From positions 1 to 49,274 of the forward strand of contig NZ_JAKZKT010000034.1 in the NCBI RefSeq assembly GCF_022808645.1: 49,274 nt of DNA, read 5' to 3'. The DNA is from Bacillus litorisediminis. Lineage in GTDB: Bacteria > Bacillota > Bacilli > Bacillales > JC228. Of this stretch, positions 24,242 through 34,236 are shown in pieces; the stretch's first letter is position 1, and the number at the start of each line of letters is the position of its first letter. The notes beneath the pieces were generated by a model. It was given only the letters and a program-made list of their open reading frames with translations, searched no databases and was not told the origin of the DNA. Both the position numbers and the translations under genes were made by a program.

Positions 24242-25885
24242 TTATTGTTTGAATGTCACACCAGCTAGGACGTCAGAGCCAGTTGGATGCGGCAAGAAGT
24301 TCTCAATTCCCTTTTTGCCGGCTAAAGCTGGTTGAGAGTGTACAAGCGGTACCCAAGGGGCATCTTCATGGATGATTTCTTGAGCTTGCTTGTATAAGGC
24401 TTCGCGTGTTGCCGGATCTGTTTCGGATTGGGCCTGGATTAAGATTTCGTGAAGCTGATCATTGGAATAATACGTGTAGTTGTTGCTTCCGATTGAATCT
24501 TTATCGAGCAATACATAAAGGAAGTTATCGGCATCTCCGTTATCTCCAGTCCATCCAAGCAGGAATGCATCTGCTTCACCCAGTCTTGCCTTCTCTAAAT
24601 AGACCCCCCACTCATACGTAACGATTGTTGCCTTAATTCCAACATCAGCAAGGTTAGCCTGAATCGCTTCCGCTACCTTTTGTCCGTTTGGCATGTATGG
24701 CCGCGGTACCGGCATTGCCCATAGCTCCATTTCAAAGCCATCTGGATAGCCTGCTTCCTCTAGCAGCTGTTTTGCTTTTTCAGGATCATATTCATAGCCT
24801 TGGATTTCGTCATTATACCCTGCAATAACAGGCGGCATTGGATTGACTGCCGGCTGAGCTGCACCTTCAAAAAACGCGTCGATAATCGCTTGCTTATCAA
24901 TCGCATGGTTAATGGCCTGACGAACAAGCTTGTTATTAAAAGGTTCTCTTGTTGCTGTAAGACCAAGGTAAGCAACGTTCATAGATGGCCGGTTAAATAC
25001 TTGCAAATCAGGGTTGGCTTCAATTTGCGGCATATCACTGTAGTTCACACCATCGATTAAATCAACCTCTCCTGACATGAGTGCATTCAGACGGGCAGAG
25101 TTATCAGGAATCGAGCGGAATATAATGGTCTCAAGCTTTGGAAATTCTGGATCCCAATAGTTTTCATTTTTGACAATCGTAATCCGGTCGTTACGCTTCC
25201 ATTCCTGGAATATATATGGCCCTGTTCCGACTGGATTTTCGGTAAATTTGTCGCCGTACTCTTCAATAGCTGTTGGGCTTGCAATGGCAAAAGGTGACAT
25301 GGCAAGGTTTTTAAGGAATGGTGCTAATGGTCTGGTTAGCTTAAATTCAACCGTATAAGGATCAACGGCTGTAACTGTGTCGATAATGCCTCCAAATTGA
25401 GAGTTATAGTAATAAAATTGTTCTTTACTGCCCGCTTTCCAGCGTTCAAAGTTGTACACTACCGCATCCGCATTAAAATCAGTGCCGTCGTGGAATTTTA
25501 CACCTTCTCTTAGCTTAAGAGTGTAGGTTAACCCATCCTCTGACGTAGTCCACTCAGTGGCTAGCCCCGGATAAATTTCAGTGTCTTGCGGTCCAAATTC
25601 TACAAGCGTTTCATAAATGTTTTTCGTAACTTTAAAAGACTCACCATCCGTCGCAATTGCCGGATCTAAGGCGACAGAATCACCGCCTCTTCCAAATACG
25701 AGCGTATCCATTGCTTCGCCTTCATCAGTGGTTCCCTCATCACCTGTGTCATCATTGTTCGGCTGCTCTGTATCAGGTGCTTCCTCTTCCGGTTCCTCAG
25801 CAGTGTTGTTACTGCTGCATGCAGCCAGCACCAGCATGATTATTAATAAAAGACCGAGCCACTTACCCCAACTACTTTTTCTCAT
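24242..25885 (-). CDS. Peptide ABC transporter substrate-binding lipoprotein, system 1
   Basis: 547 residues, SBP_bac_5 family. Lipoprotein signal with lipobox VLAAC (C23), then an acidic Glu/Asp/Thr-rich linker (about 28-60) and the binding domain (TLVFGRGGDSVALDPAIATDGES; YTLKLREGVKFHDGTDFNADAVVYNFERW is the family signature region). It captures extracellular peptides for the neighbouring permeases. Its acidic linker and DppE-like C-terminus suit a di/oligopeptide ligand; specificity is unknown. Third gene of the operon. Confidence 0.93.
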   Translation of the reverse strand: MRKSSWGKWLGLLLIIMLVLAACSSNNTAEEPEEEAPDTEQPNNDDTGDEGTTDEGEAMDTLVFGRGGDSVALDPAIATDGESFKVTKNIYETLVEFGPQDTEIYPGLATEWTTSEDGLTYTLKLREGVKFHDGTDFNADAVVYNFERWKAGSKEQFYYYNSQFGGIIDTVTAVDPYTVEFKLTRPLAPFLKNLAMSPFAIASPTAIEEYGDKFTENPVGTGPYIFQEWKRNDRITIVKNENYWDPEFPKLETIIFRSIPDNSARLNALMSGEVDLIDGVNYSDMPQIEANPDLQVFNRPSMNVAYLGLTATREPFNNKLVRQAINHAIDKQAIIDAFFEGAAQPAVNPMPPVIAGYNDEIQGYEYDPEKAKQLLEEAGYPDGFEMELWAMPVPRPYMPNGQKVAEAIQANLADVGIKATIVTYEWGVYLEKARLGEADAFLLGWTGDNGDADNFLYVLLDKDSIGSNNYTYYSNDQLHEILIQAQSETDPATREALYKQAQEIIHEDAPWVPLVHSQPALAGKKGIENFLPHPTGSDVLAGVTFKQ

Positions 25886-25958
25886 TCATGTTCCCCCTTT
25901 TTTTACCTAATGGTTAGCCTATCAATCCATATGCTTGTATGAGGCAAAACATTCCTCT

Positions 25959-26927
25959 TTATTGATACAAATGACATGCGACAAAATGACCTGGCCTGTG
26001 TTCTTTAAAAACTGGCAGTGCCTTTGAACAAATATCGATTTTATCCTGACAGCGTGTATGAAATGGGCAGCCGCTTGGGGGATTGGACGGATCCGGAACA
26101 TCCCCTTTTACCACAATCCGCTCACGGTTCAATTCAGGATCAGGAACCGGGATCGCAGATAACAAGGTCTTCGTATAAGGATGAAGCGGCTCATTGTATA
26201 AATCCTCTGTACTGCCAAGTTCCATCATTCTTCCCAGATACATAACCCCGACCCGATCACTGATGTGGCGGACCACTCCTAAATCATGAGAGATAAAAAT
26301 ATAGGTTAAGGCGAATGTATCCTGTAATTCAGTAAGGAGATTTAATACCTGAGACTGGATTGAAACATCTAGCGCTGACACTGGCTCATCGGCAATAATC
26401 AATTTTGGCCTTGTCATTAAAGCACGGGCAATCCCAATTCGCTGTCTTTGTCCTCCGCTAAACTGGTGCGGATATCTTTTCGCATGGTACGGGCTTAGGC
26501 CGACCACCTCTAGCATCTCAAGTACTCTCTGCTTTCTCTCTTTTGCATCTGTTACCCCGTGTACGATTAGTGGCTCTTCCAAAATTTTTTGAACCGAATG
26601 GCGCGGATTTAATGAAGCAAACGGATCCTGAAAAATCATTTGCATATGTTTCCGCATTTTTCTCATATCATCGGGTTTCAATTTAGTCAGATTCGTATCT
26701 TCAAACCAAATACTGCCCTGATCCGGTTCAATTAAGCGCAGCAGCATTCTCCCTGTTGTTGATTTTCCGCAGCCGCTTTCTCCAACAAGTCCAAAGGTCT
26801 CTCCTTTTTTTAATGAAAAACTAATATCCTGAACGGCTTTGACCTCTCCAATCTTTCTGCCAAAGATTCCGCCAGTAATCGGAAAAGCCTTTTGAATTCC
26901 TTCTACTTTTAAAAGGGTTGAACTCAT
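25959..26927 (-). CDS. Oligopeptide ABC transporter ATP-binding protein (OppF/DppF type), system 1
   Basis: 322 residues. Walker [10 protein letters not shown], signature [15 protein letters not shown], Walker B LIIADEPVSALD and the C-terminal Opp extension with Cys residues (GCPFHTRCQDKIDIC) that in the family bind an Fe-S cluster. Starts inside the stop of the oppD gene (4-base ATGA overlap). Confidence 0.93.
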   Translation of the reverse strand: MSSTLLKVEGIQKAFPITGGIFGRKIGEVKAVQDISFSLKKGETFGLVGESGCGKSTTGRMLLRLIEPDQGSIWFEDTNLTKLKPDDMRKMRKHMQMIFQDPFASLNPRHSVQKILEEPLIVHGVTDAKERKQRVLEMLEVVGLSPYHAKRYPHQFSGGQRQRIGIARALMTRPKLIIADEPVSALDVSIQSQVLNLLTELQDTFALTYIFISHDLGVVRHISDRVGVMYLGRMMELGSTEDLYNEPLHPYTKTLLSAIPVPDPELNRERIVVKGDVPDPSNPPSGCPFHTRCQDKIDICSKALPVFKEHRPGHFVACHLYQ

Positions 26928-27913
26928 TTGTCATCCCTCCCTTCTTCAGCTAAAAAGCAGCGAACCTGATGGCCATCCCCAATTTTGTATAAAGACGGAT
27001 CCTCGTCCTTACAACGTTCCATTGCATGAGGACAACGTGCATAAAAGCGGCAGCCCTTTTTGATCGAACCAGGCTTAGGCACCTGGCCAGGAATCGAATA
27101 CAGCTTTTCCTTTTTCCGCCTGATATCTGGGATTGACTGAAGCAGCCCTATCGTATAGGGATGTTTCGGATTTTTAAAAATCTCGGAAACAGTGGCCTCT
27201 TCGACAACTTGTCCAGCGTACATTACCATGACACGTTGGCAAACCTCCGCTACTACCCCCAAATCATGCGTGATTAACATAATCGCCGTTCCTAATTGTT
27301 TATTAAGCTGTTTCATTAAATCTAGAATCTGCGCCTGAATCGTTACGTCTAATGCGGTAGTGGGTTCATCTGCAATCAGGAGCCGCGGCTTGCACGACAA
27401 AGCCATCGCAATCATAACCCTCTGCCGCATCCCGCCTGATAGCTGGTGCGGATATTCCTTCATCAGCTCTTCCGCTCTGGGCAGACCAACAAGCTTTAAC
27501 ATATCTACCGCCCGTTTTTCGGCTTCGTTTTTCGAAACCTTTTCATGAATTCGAATCCCTTCGACCAATTGGTTCCCTATTGTAAAAAGGGGATTTAAGG
27601 ACGTCATCGGTTCCTGAAAAATCATGGCGATTTCATTTCCGCGGATTTTACGCATCTGCCTTTCCGATGCCTTCACAATGTTCTCATCTTCCATCCATAT
27701 TTCCCCGCTCACGATTTTACCGGGCGGCGAAGGGATAAGCTTCATGATTGATAAGGAAGTTACACTTTTACCGCACCCAGACTCCCCCACAATGCCTAAA
27801 ACTTCACCCTTATTCACATAAAAAGAAACATCATCCACGGCCGGAATTTCTCCATCCGCCGTAAAAAAAGAAGTCCGTAAATGATTCACTTTCAAGACTG
27901 GTTGCTCTGTCAC
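26924..27913 (-). CDS. Oligopeptide ABC transporter ATP-binding protein (OppD/DppD type), system 1
   Basis: 329 residues. Walker [10 protein letters not shown], signature [15 protein letters not shown], Walker [13 protein letters not shown], and the C-terminal Cys-containing extension (GCRFYARCPHAMERC). Partner of the OppF-type ATPase; first gene of the operon, so the promoter should lie between 27914 and about 28060, beside the 20-bp array. Confidence 0.93.
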   Translation of the reverse strand: MTEQPVLKVNHLRTSFFTADGEIPAVDDVSFYVNKGEVLGIVGESGCGKSVTSLSIMKLIPSPPGKIVSGEIWMEDENIVKASERQMRKIRGNEIAMIFQEPMTSLNPLFTIGNQLVEGIRIHEKVSKNEAEKRAVDMLKLVGLPRAEELMKEYPHQLSGGMRQRVMIAMALSCKPRLLIADEPTTALDVTIQAQILDLMKQLNKQLGTAIMLITHDLGVVAEVCQRVMVMYAGQVVEEATVSEIFKNPKHPYTIGLLQSIPDIRRKKEKLYSIPGQVPKPGSIKKGCRFYARCPHAMERCKDEDPSLYKIGDGHQVRCFLAEEGRDDK

Positions 27914-28078
27914 AAATCCACCTCTTTCAGAAAGCTATTGATTATTAGCTATCCTATGATGGACAAGCGTAAAAAAGACTACCTATTTAATAGAAAAGTA
28001 TAATGTGAAAGTTTAGAAGGGAAGAATTGAAGGGGGGAGTATGTGTAGGTTGGCTTGTGGATCAAATTCGGATGGTTC

Positions 28079-28341
28079 TATCGGTCAAATATTGATTTTA
28101 TCGGTCATTTTGGGATTCTATCAGTCAAAAATTCTTCCTATCAGTCAAATCCGGCACTTTATCGGTCATTTTTGGCATTCTATCAGTCAAACTCGACGTT
28201 CTATCAGTCAAATCGTCCTTCTATGGGTCAAATTCACTTTCTATCAGTCAAATTCACTTTTTATCAGTCAAATAATCATTCTATCAGTCAAAATCGTATT
28301 TTATCGGTCAATTTTTCATTGTATCGGTCAAATCCAAATTT
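28079..28341. repeat. Array of 13 short cores TATCRGTCAAA at 20-21 bp period
   Basis: Conserved 9-11 base cores TATC(A/G)GTCA(A/T)(A/T) start at 28079, 28099, 28119, 28139, 28160, 28181, 28202, 28222, 28242, 28262, 28282, 28302 and 28322, each followed by 9-10 bases of variable sequence; a decayed 14th starts at 28342. One copy has TATGGG. The 20-bp period is about two helical turns, so all cores face the same side of the DNA. A core of this size with variable spacers is not a CRISPR. It lies between the opp system 1 promoter region and the end of the second binding-protein gene. Confidence 0.93.
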
Positions 28342-28388
28342 TATCGCGAGCTTACTGATGGATTGTACCGGTCTAGACCGTATTCTCT

Positions 28389-28430
28389 CAAAAAAAAGAA
28401 GCCGCAATCCAAATAGATTGCAGCTTATAC
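28389..28430 (-). terminator. Terminator of the binding-protein/peptidase operon
   Basis: Minus strand stem AAGCTGCAATC / GATTGCGGCTT followed by CTTTTTTTT; lies about 50 bases after the system 2 binding-protein gene. Confidence 0.85.
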
Positions 28431-28442
28431 ATTGCTCATTTT

Positions 28443-28479
28443 GAAACAGAAGAACCGTCCCTCTGTGTCCCTCTGTTTC
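28443..28479. repeat. REP-like palindrome, copy 1
   Basis: Arms GAAACAGA (28443-28450) and TCTGTTTC (28472-28479) enclose AGAACCGTCCC. It ends one base before the stop codon of the system 2 binding-protein gene. A second copy with arms GAAACATA / TATGTTTC and the same AGAACCGTCCC core is at 43781-43807. Such elements recall REP-type sequences mobilised by Y1 transposases, though none is in this window. Confidence 0.7.
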
Positions 28480-30042
28480 TTATTCAATGGTTACATCATC
28501 GATCATATAGATTTCTGCTGGGCTCATCCAGAAGCCTTTTACGTTTTTCCCTGTTACGGCTAGTGATTCGTCATTGCGGAGGAAGATGGCTGGTGCATCT
28601 TCTAATTCAATTGCTTGTGCCTCTGCGTAAATGGCTAATCGCTTATCTGGATCTGACTCTTGGCGACCGCGGTTAATCAGTTCATCAACGGTTGGGTTAC
28701 TATAGAAAGAACGGTTTCCTGGATTTCCTCTCGCATCGGAATGGAATAAGAAATATTGGTTATAATCCGCATCCCCCGTCATGTTAGACCAACCTAGGAT
28801 GAACATATCATGTTCACCGTTCGCTGTTGCCTCTAGATATGCACCCCATTCTACCACTTTCACTTCAACGTCAATCCCAATTCCTTTTAACTGGGATTGA
28901 ACGACTTCTGCCACATCCATACGTTCCTTGTTATCATTTGTCCAAATCGTCGTTTTAAAGCCATCTGCGTATCCAGCTTCTGCAAGCAATTCTTTTGCTT
29001 TCTCAACGTTATATTCGTAGCCTTTCAGATCCGGATTATGCCCCCATACGCCAGGACCCATTGGACCTGTTGCCACTGTACCCACATTATTGAATACTCC
29101 TTCGACAATGGCTTCTGTGTCGATAGCGTAACTAATTGCTTGTCTTACACGAGGATCATTAAATGGTTCCTTTTGCGTGTTAAATCCAATGTAGTCAATC
29201 CCAAGGGCATCTGTACGAAGCAGCTTCATTGAGTCACTGGCTTCGATTCTTTCAATTTCAGTTACTGGAACTGGATTAGCGATATGTGCTTCACCCGTTT
29301 CAACCATTGCAATTCTAGTAGAGTCTTCCGGTACTACCTTGAATGTAACAGTCTCGACATTTGGTTTTTCTCCCCAATATTCATCATTGCGGACTAGCTT
29401 AATTTCTTGCCCTGGCTTCCAGCTGTCAAATTTGAATGGACCCGTACCAACTGGATTTTGCCCAACTTTTTCTCCAGAATCTATTAAAGCAGGACTTATA
29501 ATACCTGCTGCATAGTGTGATAAATTAGCTAGCAAAGGCGCAAAAGGATAGGCAGTCTTCAACTGTATCTTATGGTCATCAATTACATTCACTTCTGTGA
29601 TCATTTCGAATAAGTTTTTACGAGGTGAAGCGGTTTCCTCTGCCTGAACCCGTTCAATCGTCTTTTTAACAGCATCTGCCGTAAATTCGGTTCCGTCGTG
29701 GAATTTAACACCTTCCCTCAATGTAAATTCCCAAGTTGTATCATCAATTTGCTCCCATTCTGTAGCTAATGCAGGCTGAATTTCCATATTTTCATCCTGT
29801 CGAACCAGCCCTTCGAAAATTTTACCATGATATACGTTAGCCGAAGGGATATCCGTTCCCAAATGTGGATCCAGTTGTGTAGCATCAGATAATACTGCGA
29901 TGATTAGGTCCCCAGAATTCCCTGAATTATTACTATCTGATTCTCCTAATGCCCCAGGGTCTTGATTTCCTGTACAAGCTGATAAGAGTAAAGAGATGAT
30001 AATTGCCAGACATAACCCTAACCAAGTTTGTTTTCTTTTCAT
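28480..30042 (-). CDS. Peptide ABC transporter substrate-binding lipoprotein, system 2
   Basis: 520 residues, SBP_bac_5 family. Lipobox LLSAC (C23), then the binding domain with WEFTLREGVKFHDGTEFTADAVKKTIERV and the typical YDEAKAKELLAEAGY-like region. It is paralogous to the system 1 binding protein but shorter and without the long acidic linker. First transcribed from near 30050 after the peptidase gene on the same strand (35 bases downstream), and divergent from the system 2 permease and ATPase genes, which it probably serves. Confidence 0.92.
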   Translation of the reverse strand: MKRKQTWLGLCLAIIISLLLSACTGNQDPGALGESDSNNSGNSGDLIIAVLSDATQLDPHLGTDIPSANVYHGKIFEGLVRQDENMEIQPALATEWEQIDDTTWEFTLREGVKFHDGTEFTADAVKKTIERVQAEETASPRKNLFEMITEVNVIDDHKIQLKTAYPFAPLLANLSHYAAGIISPALIDSGEKVGQNPVGTGPFKFDSWKPGQEIKLVRNDEYWGEKPNVETVTFKVVPEDSTRIAMVETGEAHIANPVPVTEIERIEASDSMKLLRTDALGIDYIGFNTQKEPFNDPRVRQAISYAIDTEAIVEGVFNNVGTVATGPMGPGVWGHNPDLKGYEYNVEKAKELLAEAGYADGFKTTIWTNDNKERMDVAEVVQSQLKGIGIDVEVKVVEWGAYLEATANGEHDMFILGWSNMTGDADYNQYFLFHSDARGNPGNRSFYSNPTVDELINRGRQESDPDKRLAIYAEAQAIELEDAPAIFLRNDESLAVTGKNVKGFWMSPAEIYMIDDVTIE

Positions 30043-30076
30043 TTCAATATCACTCTCCTTTTATTTAATTGATCTA

Positions 30077-31162
30077 TTAGACCTCAATATGGGTCGGTAA
30101 TACTTGAAGTTCTTTTGTCGATTTGGTCAAGTTTCGGTGTCCATCTTTAGTAATAACGACAAGGTCTTCGATACGGACACCCCCGAACCCAGGAATGTAA
30201 ATACCTGGTTCCACCGTGATTACCATTCCCTCTTGGAGAACCGTGTGATCTGTTGAACGCATTCCTGGCTTTTCATGAATCGCTAGTCCAAGCGAATGCC
30301 CCAGACTATGGCCAAAGTTATCTCCATAACCCGCCTCCCTAATAATGGAGCGTCCTATTTCATCCATTTCACTGCAAGTTTTTCCCGGACCAATATGCTT
30401 TAGCGATTCTTCTTGTGCTCTCAACACTATATCATAGATCTCCTGCTGCTTTTGGCTTGGCGGACCGATTACAACTGTTCTTGTAAAGTCTGAGTAATAA
30501 CCGTCCACAATGGCACCATAATCCATTTTTACAAAATCCCCAACTTCTACGATGCGTTCCGTTGCTTGTCCATGTGGTAAGCATGATCTGGGACCTGACG
30601 CAATCACATGATTCGGTTTAATTTTTTGTGCTCCCAGCTTTCTCATAGTGATTTCAAGCTCTAAGCCAATTTCTTTTTCTGATACACCTGGCCGGATAAA
30701 TCCTAATATGTGATTGAACGCTTCATCGCATATTTCAATTGCTCTCTGGATTGATGCGATTTCTCTTTCATCCTTAATCATGCGGATGTCGTATACAGCT
30801 GGTGAAGCATTGACTAGTTTAGCATTTGGCAGCCTTGATTGTATTTCTAAATAAATCTCTGCTGGAAGTGAGTCAAGTTCAACTCCGATTGTAATGGCTT
30901 TATTGGAAGGAAAATAGTGGCATACCATTTCAATCATGTTTTGCTGATGCTGGACAACCTCATATCCTTTAGCTTGCTCTCTCGCCTGATCGGTGTAGCG
31001 GAAATCAGTAAAAAGGGTTTCTGAATCTTTTTGAATAAGAACCGCTCCGCTCGAACCCTGGAAACCGGAAAAGTAATAACGATTTTCGCCAGATATAAGT
31101 ATGACTCCCTCCCATCCATATTCGTCCATCTTTTTCTTCAATTTTGATACTCGATGTTCCAT
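30077..31162 (-). CDS. Xaa-Pro peptidase (M24B family aminopeptidase/dipeptidase)
   Basis: 361 residues from the preferred ATG at 31162 (AAAGGGGAG 8 bases upstream; an in-frame ATG at 31189 lacks a site). N-terminal creatinase-like domain (about 1-120), then the pita-bread catalytic domain. Dimetal ligands are visible: the two aspartates of MDYGAIVDGYYSDFTRT, His in GHSLGHSLGLAIHE, and glutamates in VEPGIY and VRIEDLV. Such enzymes cut Xaa-Pro bonds. Its position with a peptide binding protein suggests that imported proline-containing peptides are degraded. Confidence 0.92.
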   Translation of the reverse strand: MEHRVSKLKKKMDEYGWEGVILISGENRYYFSGFQGSSGAVLIQKDSETLFTDFRYTDQAREQAKGYEVVQHQQNMIEMVCHYFPSNKAITIGVELDSLPAEIYLEIQSRLPNAKLVNASPAVYDIRMIKDEREIASIQRAIEICDEAFNHILGFIRPGVSEKEIGLELEITMRKLGAQKIKPNHVIASGPRSCLPHGQATERIVEVGDFVKMDYGAIVDGYYSDFTRTVVIGPPSQKQQEIYDIVLRAQEESLKHIGPGKTCSEMDEIGRSIIREAGYGDNFGHSLGHSLGLAIHEKPGMRSTDHTVLQEGMVITVEPGIYIPGFGGVRIEDLVVITKDGHRNLTKSTKELQVLPTHIEV

Positions 31163-31348
31163 TGGTGTGACTCCCCTTTTCAAGCCCATTTCTGATGAGT
31201 TGTGTTCATTATAGTTAATTTATGAGGGCAATGTTTTCAATTTCATGTCGTAAATTTACATAAATTTTACTTAATCTAAATATTCAGACAAAAAATGACG
31301 AATTTTTGATAACTTAAGGACAACAAGATGACAGAGGAGGGAATAAAT

Positions 31349-32248
31349 GTGAGCAGTCTAGTAAACACAGAAAAATCAAGTGCTATATCTATAAAGCCAG
31401 CAAAAAAACAAAAGCCGTGGCTGGAGTTGGGCAAGGCACTCTTGCATAATAAAATGTCACTCATTGGCGGCTTCATAATTGTTATTTATCTGGTCATGGC
31501 TTTGCTGGCACCAGTTATTGCACCTTATGATCCTTATGAAATTGATTTGGTAAATAAATTAGAAGCTCCATCTTCCGAGCACATCATGGGAACAGATGAT
31601 AAAGGAAGAGATATATTTAGCCGAATTCTTTATGGCTCCCAGCTTTCTCTTTCCGTAGGTGTTGTATCGGTATTAATCGGAGCCTTTTTTGGGATTATTT
31701 TGGGAATCGTGTCGGGTTACTATGGCAAATGGATTGACACCATTATTATGAGAGTTATTGATGTCCTTCTTGCCTTTCCCGGAATCCTATTAGCGCTTGC
31801 GATTGTTAGTGCGCTAGGTCCCAGCTTAATCAATGTCATGGTTGCAGTTGGGGTCTTTTCAATCCCTACTTTTGCGAGGATTGTGAGAGGTTCGACACTA
31901 GCAGCTAAAAAAATGGAGTACATCGACGCCATTAAAGTATTAGGAGCAAGCGACGCAAAAATTATTTTCGTTCATATATTGCCGAATATTTTATCACCTA
32001 TTATCGTACAAGGCACTTTACGTCTGGCCACAGCGATTCTCTCCGCTGCTGGATTATCCTTCCTAGGGATGGGCGCACAGCCTCCATCAGCGGAATGGGG
32101 AGCCATGCTGAGTGATGGGCGCGACTTTTTATGGACTGCCCCTCATATCGCCTTGTTCCCTGGTTTAGCGATTGCGATTATCGTGTTAGCTTTCAACCTA
32201 TTCGGAGATGGTTTGCGCGATGCATTAGATCCTAGGATGAAACAGTAA
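31349..32248 (+). CDS. Oligopeptide/dipeptide ABC transporter permease (DppC/OppC type), system 2
   Basis: 299 residues from GTG at 31349 (GGAGGG 7 bases upstream; the ATG at 31328 has none). OppC signature LGKALLHNKMSLIGGFIIVIYLVMALLAPVIAPYDP, EHIMGTDDKGRDIFSRILYGSQLSL and the EAA loop EYIDAIKVLGASDAKIIFVHILPN. Here the C-type permease precedes the B-type, the reverse of system 1 and of most opp operons. Confidence 0.92.
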   Translation: MSSLVNTEKSSAISIKPAKKQKPWLELGKALLHNKMSLIGGFIIVIYLVMALLAPVIAPYDPYEIDLVNKLEAPSSEHIMGTDDKGRDIFSRILYGSQLSLSVGVVSVLIGAFFGIILGIVSGYYGKWIDTIIMRVIDVLLAFPGILLALAIVSALGPSLINVMVAVGVFSIPTFARIVRGSTLAAKKMEYIDAIKVLGASDAKIIFVHILPNILSPIIVQGTLRLATAILSAAGLSFLGMGAQPPSAEWGAMLSDGRDFLWTAPHIALFPGLAIAIIVLAFNLFGDGLRDALDPRMKQ

Positions 32249-32263
32249 AGGAGGAACCCATAA

Positions 32264-33184
32264 ATGTTTGTTTTTATCATAAGACGATTATTACAAATGA
32301 TACCCGTCCTCCTTGGCGTCACTTTTGTCGTATTTTTAATTATGCAAATGGTGCCTGGTGATGCGGCTATGCTTGTTGCAGGTGAAGGAGCATCAGATGA
32401 ACAAGTTGAGGCTATTCGAGAAGAACTCGGTTTAAATAGACCTTTGATTATTCAATATATTGACTATGTAGGCAGCGTGCTTCAAGGAGACTTAGGAACT
32501 TCGATTCGAACAGACCGCCCGGTTTTAGATGAAATTATGGTCCGACTTCCGATTACGATTGAGCTTGCCTTTTGGAGTATAGTAATCACAATCGCATTAG
32601 GTGTTTTTGCAGGAGTGATTGCAGCAACAAAACAAAATAGTTTTTCTGATGTAGGGCTTATGATTGTTTCCCTTATCGGAGTATCCCTGCCAAACTTCTG
32701 GTTAGGTCTGATGTTAATTATTTACTTCTCAGTAGAGCTTGGCTGGTTCCCAGTGGCAGGATGGGGATCTTTCGCACATGTCATATTACCTGCCTTAACT
32801 CTTGGAACCGGCGGAGCAGCAATTGTCGCCAGAATGACCCGTTCCAGTATGCTTGAAGTCATTCGTCAGGACTATATTCGAACTGCTAAAGCAAAAGGAA
32901 TCCGGCAACGCATGATTATTTATAAACATGCTTTAAAAAATGCCTTGATTCCAGTCATTACAGTTGTAGGATTACAATTCGGCGCTCTCCTAGGCGGAAC
33001 CGTTCTTACCGAATCCGTGTTTGCCATAAATGGAGTTGGACGTTTAATCATTGATGCGATCCGAATGAGAGACCTTCCACTTGTTCAAGGTTCAATTTTA
33101 TTCGTTTCGGTAATATTTGTCATCGTCAATATGGTTGTTGATATTTCTTATCGTATGTTAAACAAACGTGTTGATTTGAACTAA
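32264..33184 (+). CDS. Oligopeptide/dipeptide ABC transporter permease (DppB/OppB type), system 2
   Basis: 306 residues; N-terminal [31 protein letters not shown] and EAA loop [31 protein letters not shown]. It is shorter than the system 1 DppB (334) mainly through a smaller loop after helix 3, so it is the more typical family form. Ribosome binding site AAAGGAGGA 9 bases before the ATG; follows the C permease by 15 bases. Confidence 0.92.
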   Translation: MFVFIIRRLLQMIPVLLGVTFVVFLIMQMVPGDAAMLVAGEGASDEQVEAIREELGLNRPLIIQYIDYVGSVLQGDLGTSIRTDRPVLDEIMVRLPITIELAFWSIVITIALGVFAGVIAATKQNSFSDVGLMIVSLIGVSLPNFWLGLMLIIYFSVELGWFPVAGWGSFAHVILPALTLGTGGAAIVARMTRSSMLEVIRQDYIRTAKAKGIRQRMIIYKHALKNALIPVITVVGLQFGALLGGTVLTESVFAINGVGRLIIDAIRMRDLPLVQGSILFVSVIFVIVNMVVDISYRMLNKRVDLN

Positions 33185-33204
33185 TGAGAGGAGAGGAAAA
33201 TCTC

Positions 33205-34236
33205 ATGAACCATTATAAAAAAGAAACTATACTTGAAGTCAGAGATTTACAAACCCACTTCTTCTCGAAAAGGGGAGTGATTAAAGCTGTAGATGGTGTC
33301 GATTTCGAAGTGGTCAAAGGCGAAACACTGGGTATTGTTGGAGAATCAGGCTGTGGGAAAAGTATAACCTCCCTCTCCATCATGAGATTGATTCCGCAGC
33401 CGCCAGGAAAAATCGTGGCAGGAGAAATTAATTTTAAAGGTCAAAATCTTCTCCAAATTACAGAAGAACAAATGAGGAAGATTCGAGGAAATAAAATTTC
33501 GATGATCTTTCAAGAACCTATGACATCCTTAAACCCAGTGTTTAGTGTTGGGGAACAAATTGCAGAGGTTTTCCGCACTCATCAGAAGATTGGAAAAAAA
33601 GCTGCTTGGGACAAGGCCATAGAAATGCTGAAATTAGTTGGCATTCCTTCCCCGGAAAAACGTGCAAGCCAAGAGCCTCATGAACTGAGCGGCGGAATAA
33701 GGCAACGGGTCATGATTGCAATGGCTCTTGCTTGCAATCCAGAGCTTTTAATTGCAGATGAGCCAACAACTGCATTAGATGTTACCATTCAAGCCCAAAT
33801 TTTAGAGCTTTTAAAAAAGCTCCAAAAAGAACTAGGAACAGCTGTTATTATGATTACCCACGATATGGGAGTTGTCGCTGAAACCTGTGACAAAGTAGCG
33901 GTTATGTATGCAGGAAAAATTGTTGAATATACCGATGTTGACACCTTATTTGAAGATCCAAAACACCCTTATACGGTTGGACTATTAAAAAGTATTCCGC
34001 GTTCTGACCGAGATGTGGAAGAATTAGAGGCAATTCCGGGAAGTGTACCGAGTCCACACGACTTGCCAGCTGGCTGCAGCTTCTCTCCAAGATGCCCGTT
34101 TGCAACAGATTTATGCAAAAACGAGCAGCCGGAACTGATTGAAAATCACAGTGGTGACAAGATTCGCTGCTGGATGTATACCGATCGTTGGGCACATGCA
34201 ACAACTGAGGAGGTAGCCAGTAATGTCCGTGATTAA
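33205..34236 (+). CDS. Oligopeptide ABC transporter ATP-binding protein (OppD/DppD type), system 2
   Basis: 343 residues from ATG 33205, chosen for GGAGAGG upstream (the ATG at 33184 overlaps the previous stop). Walker [10 protein letters not shown], signature [15 protein letters not shown], Walker [13 protein letters not shown], and the C-terminal [15 protein letters not shown] cysteines. Pairs with the OppF-type ATPase that overlaps its 3' end by 14 bases. Confidence 0.93.
   Translation: MNHYKKETILEVRDLQTHFFSKRGVIKAVDGVDFEVVKGETLGIVGESGCGKSITSLSIMRLIPQPPGKIVAGEINFKGQNLLQITEEQMRKIRGNKISMIFQEPMTSLNPVFSVGEQIAEVFRTHQKIGKKAAWDKAIEMLKLVGIPSPEKRASQEPHELSGGIRQRVMIAMALACNPELLIADEPTTALDVTIQAQILELLKKLQKELGTAVIMITHDMGVVAETCDKVAVMYAGKIVEYTDVDTLFEDPKHPYTVGLLKSIPRSDRDVEELEAIPGSVPSPHDLPAGCSFSPRCPFATDLCKNEQPELIENHSGDKIRCWMYTDRWAHATTEEVASNVRD

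Noticed and set aside
28079-28341. CRISPR array
   Set aside because: Repeats are only 9-11 bases and spacers about 10; no cas genes are in the window.
28041-28444. Protein-coding repeat frames across the 20-bp array
   Set aside because: The mixed 20/21 bp period is not a multiple of three, two frames are open at once, and composition is not protein-like.
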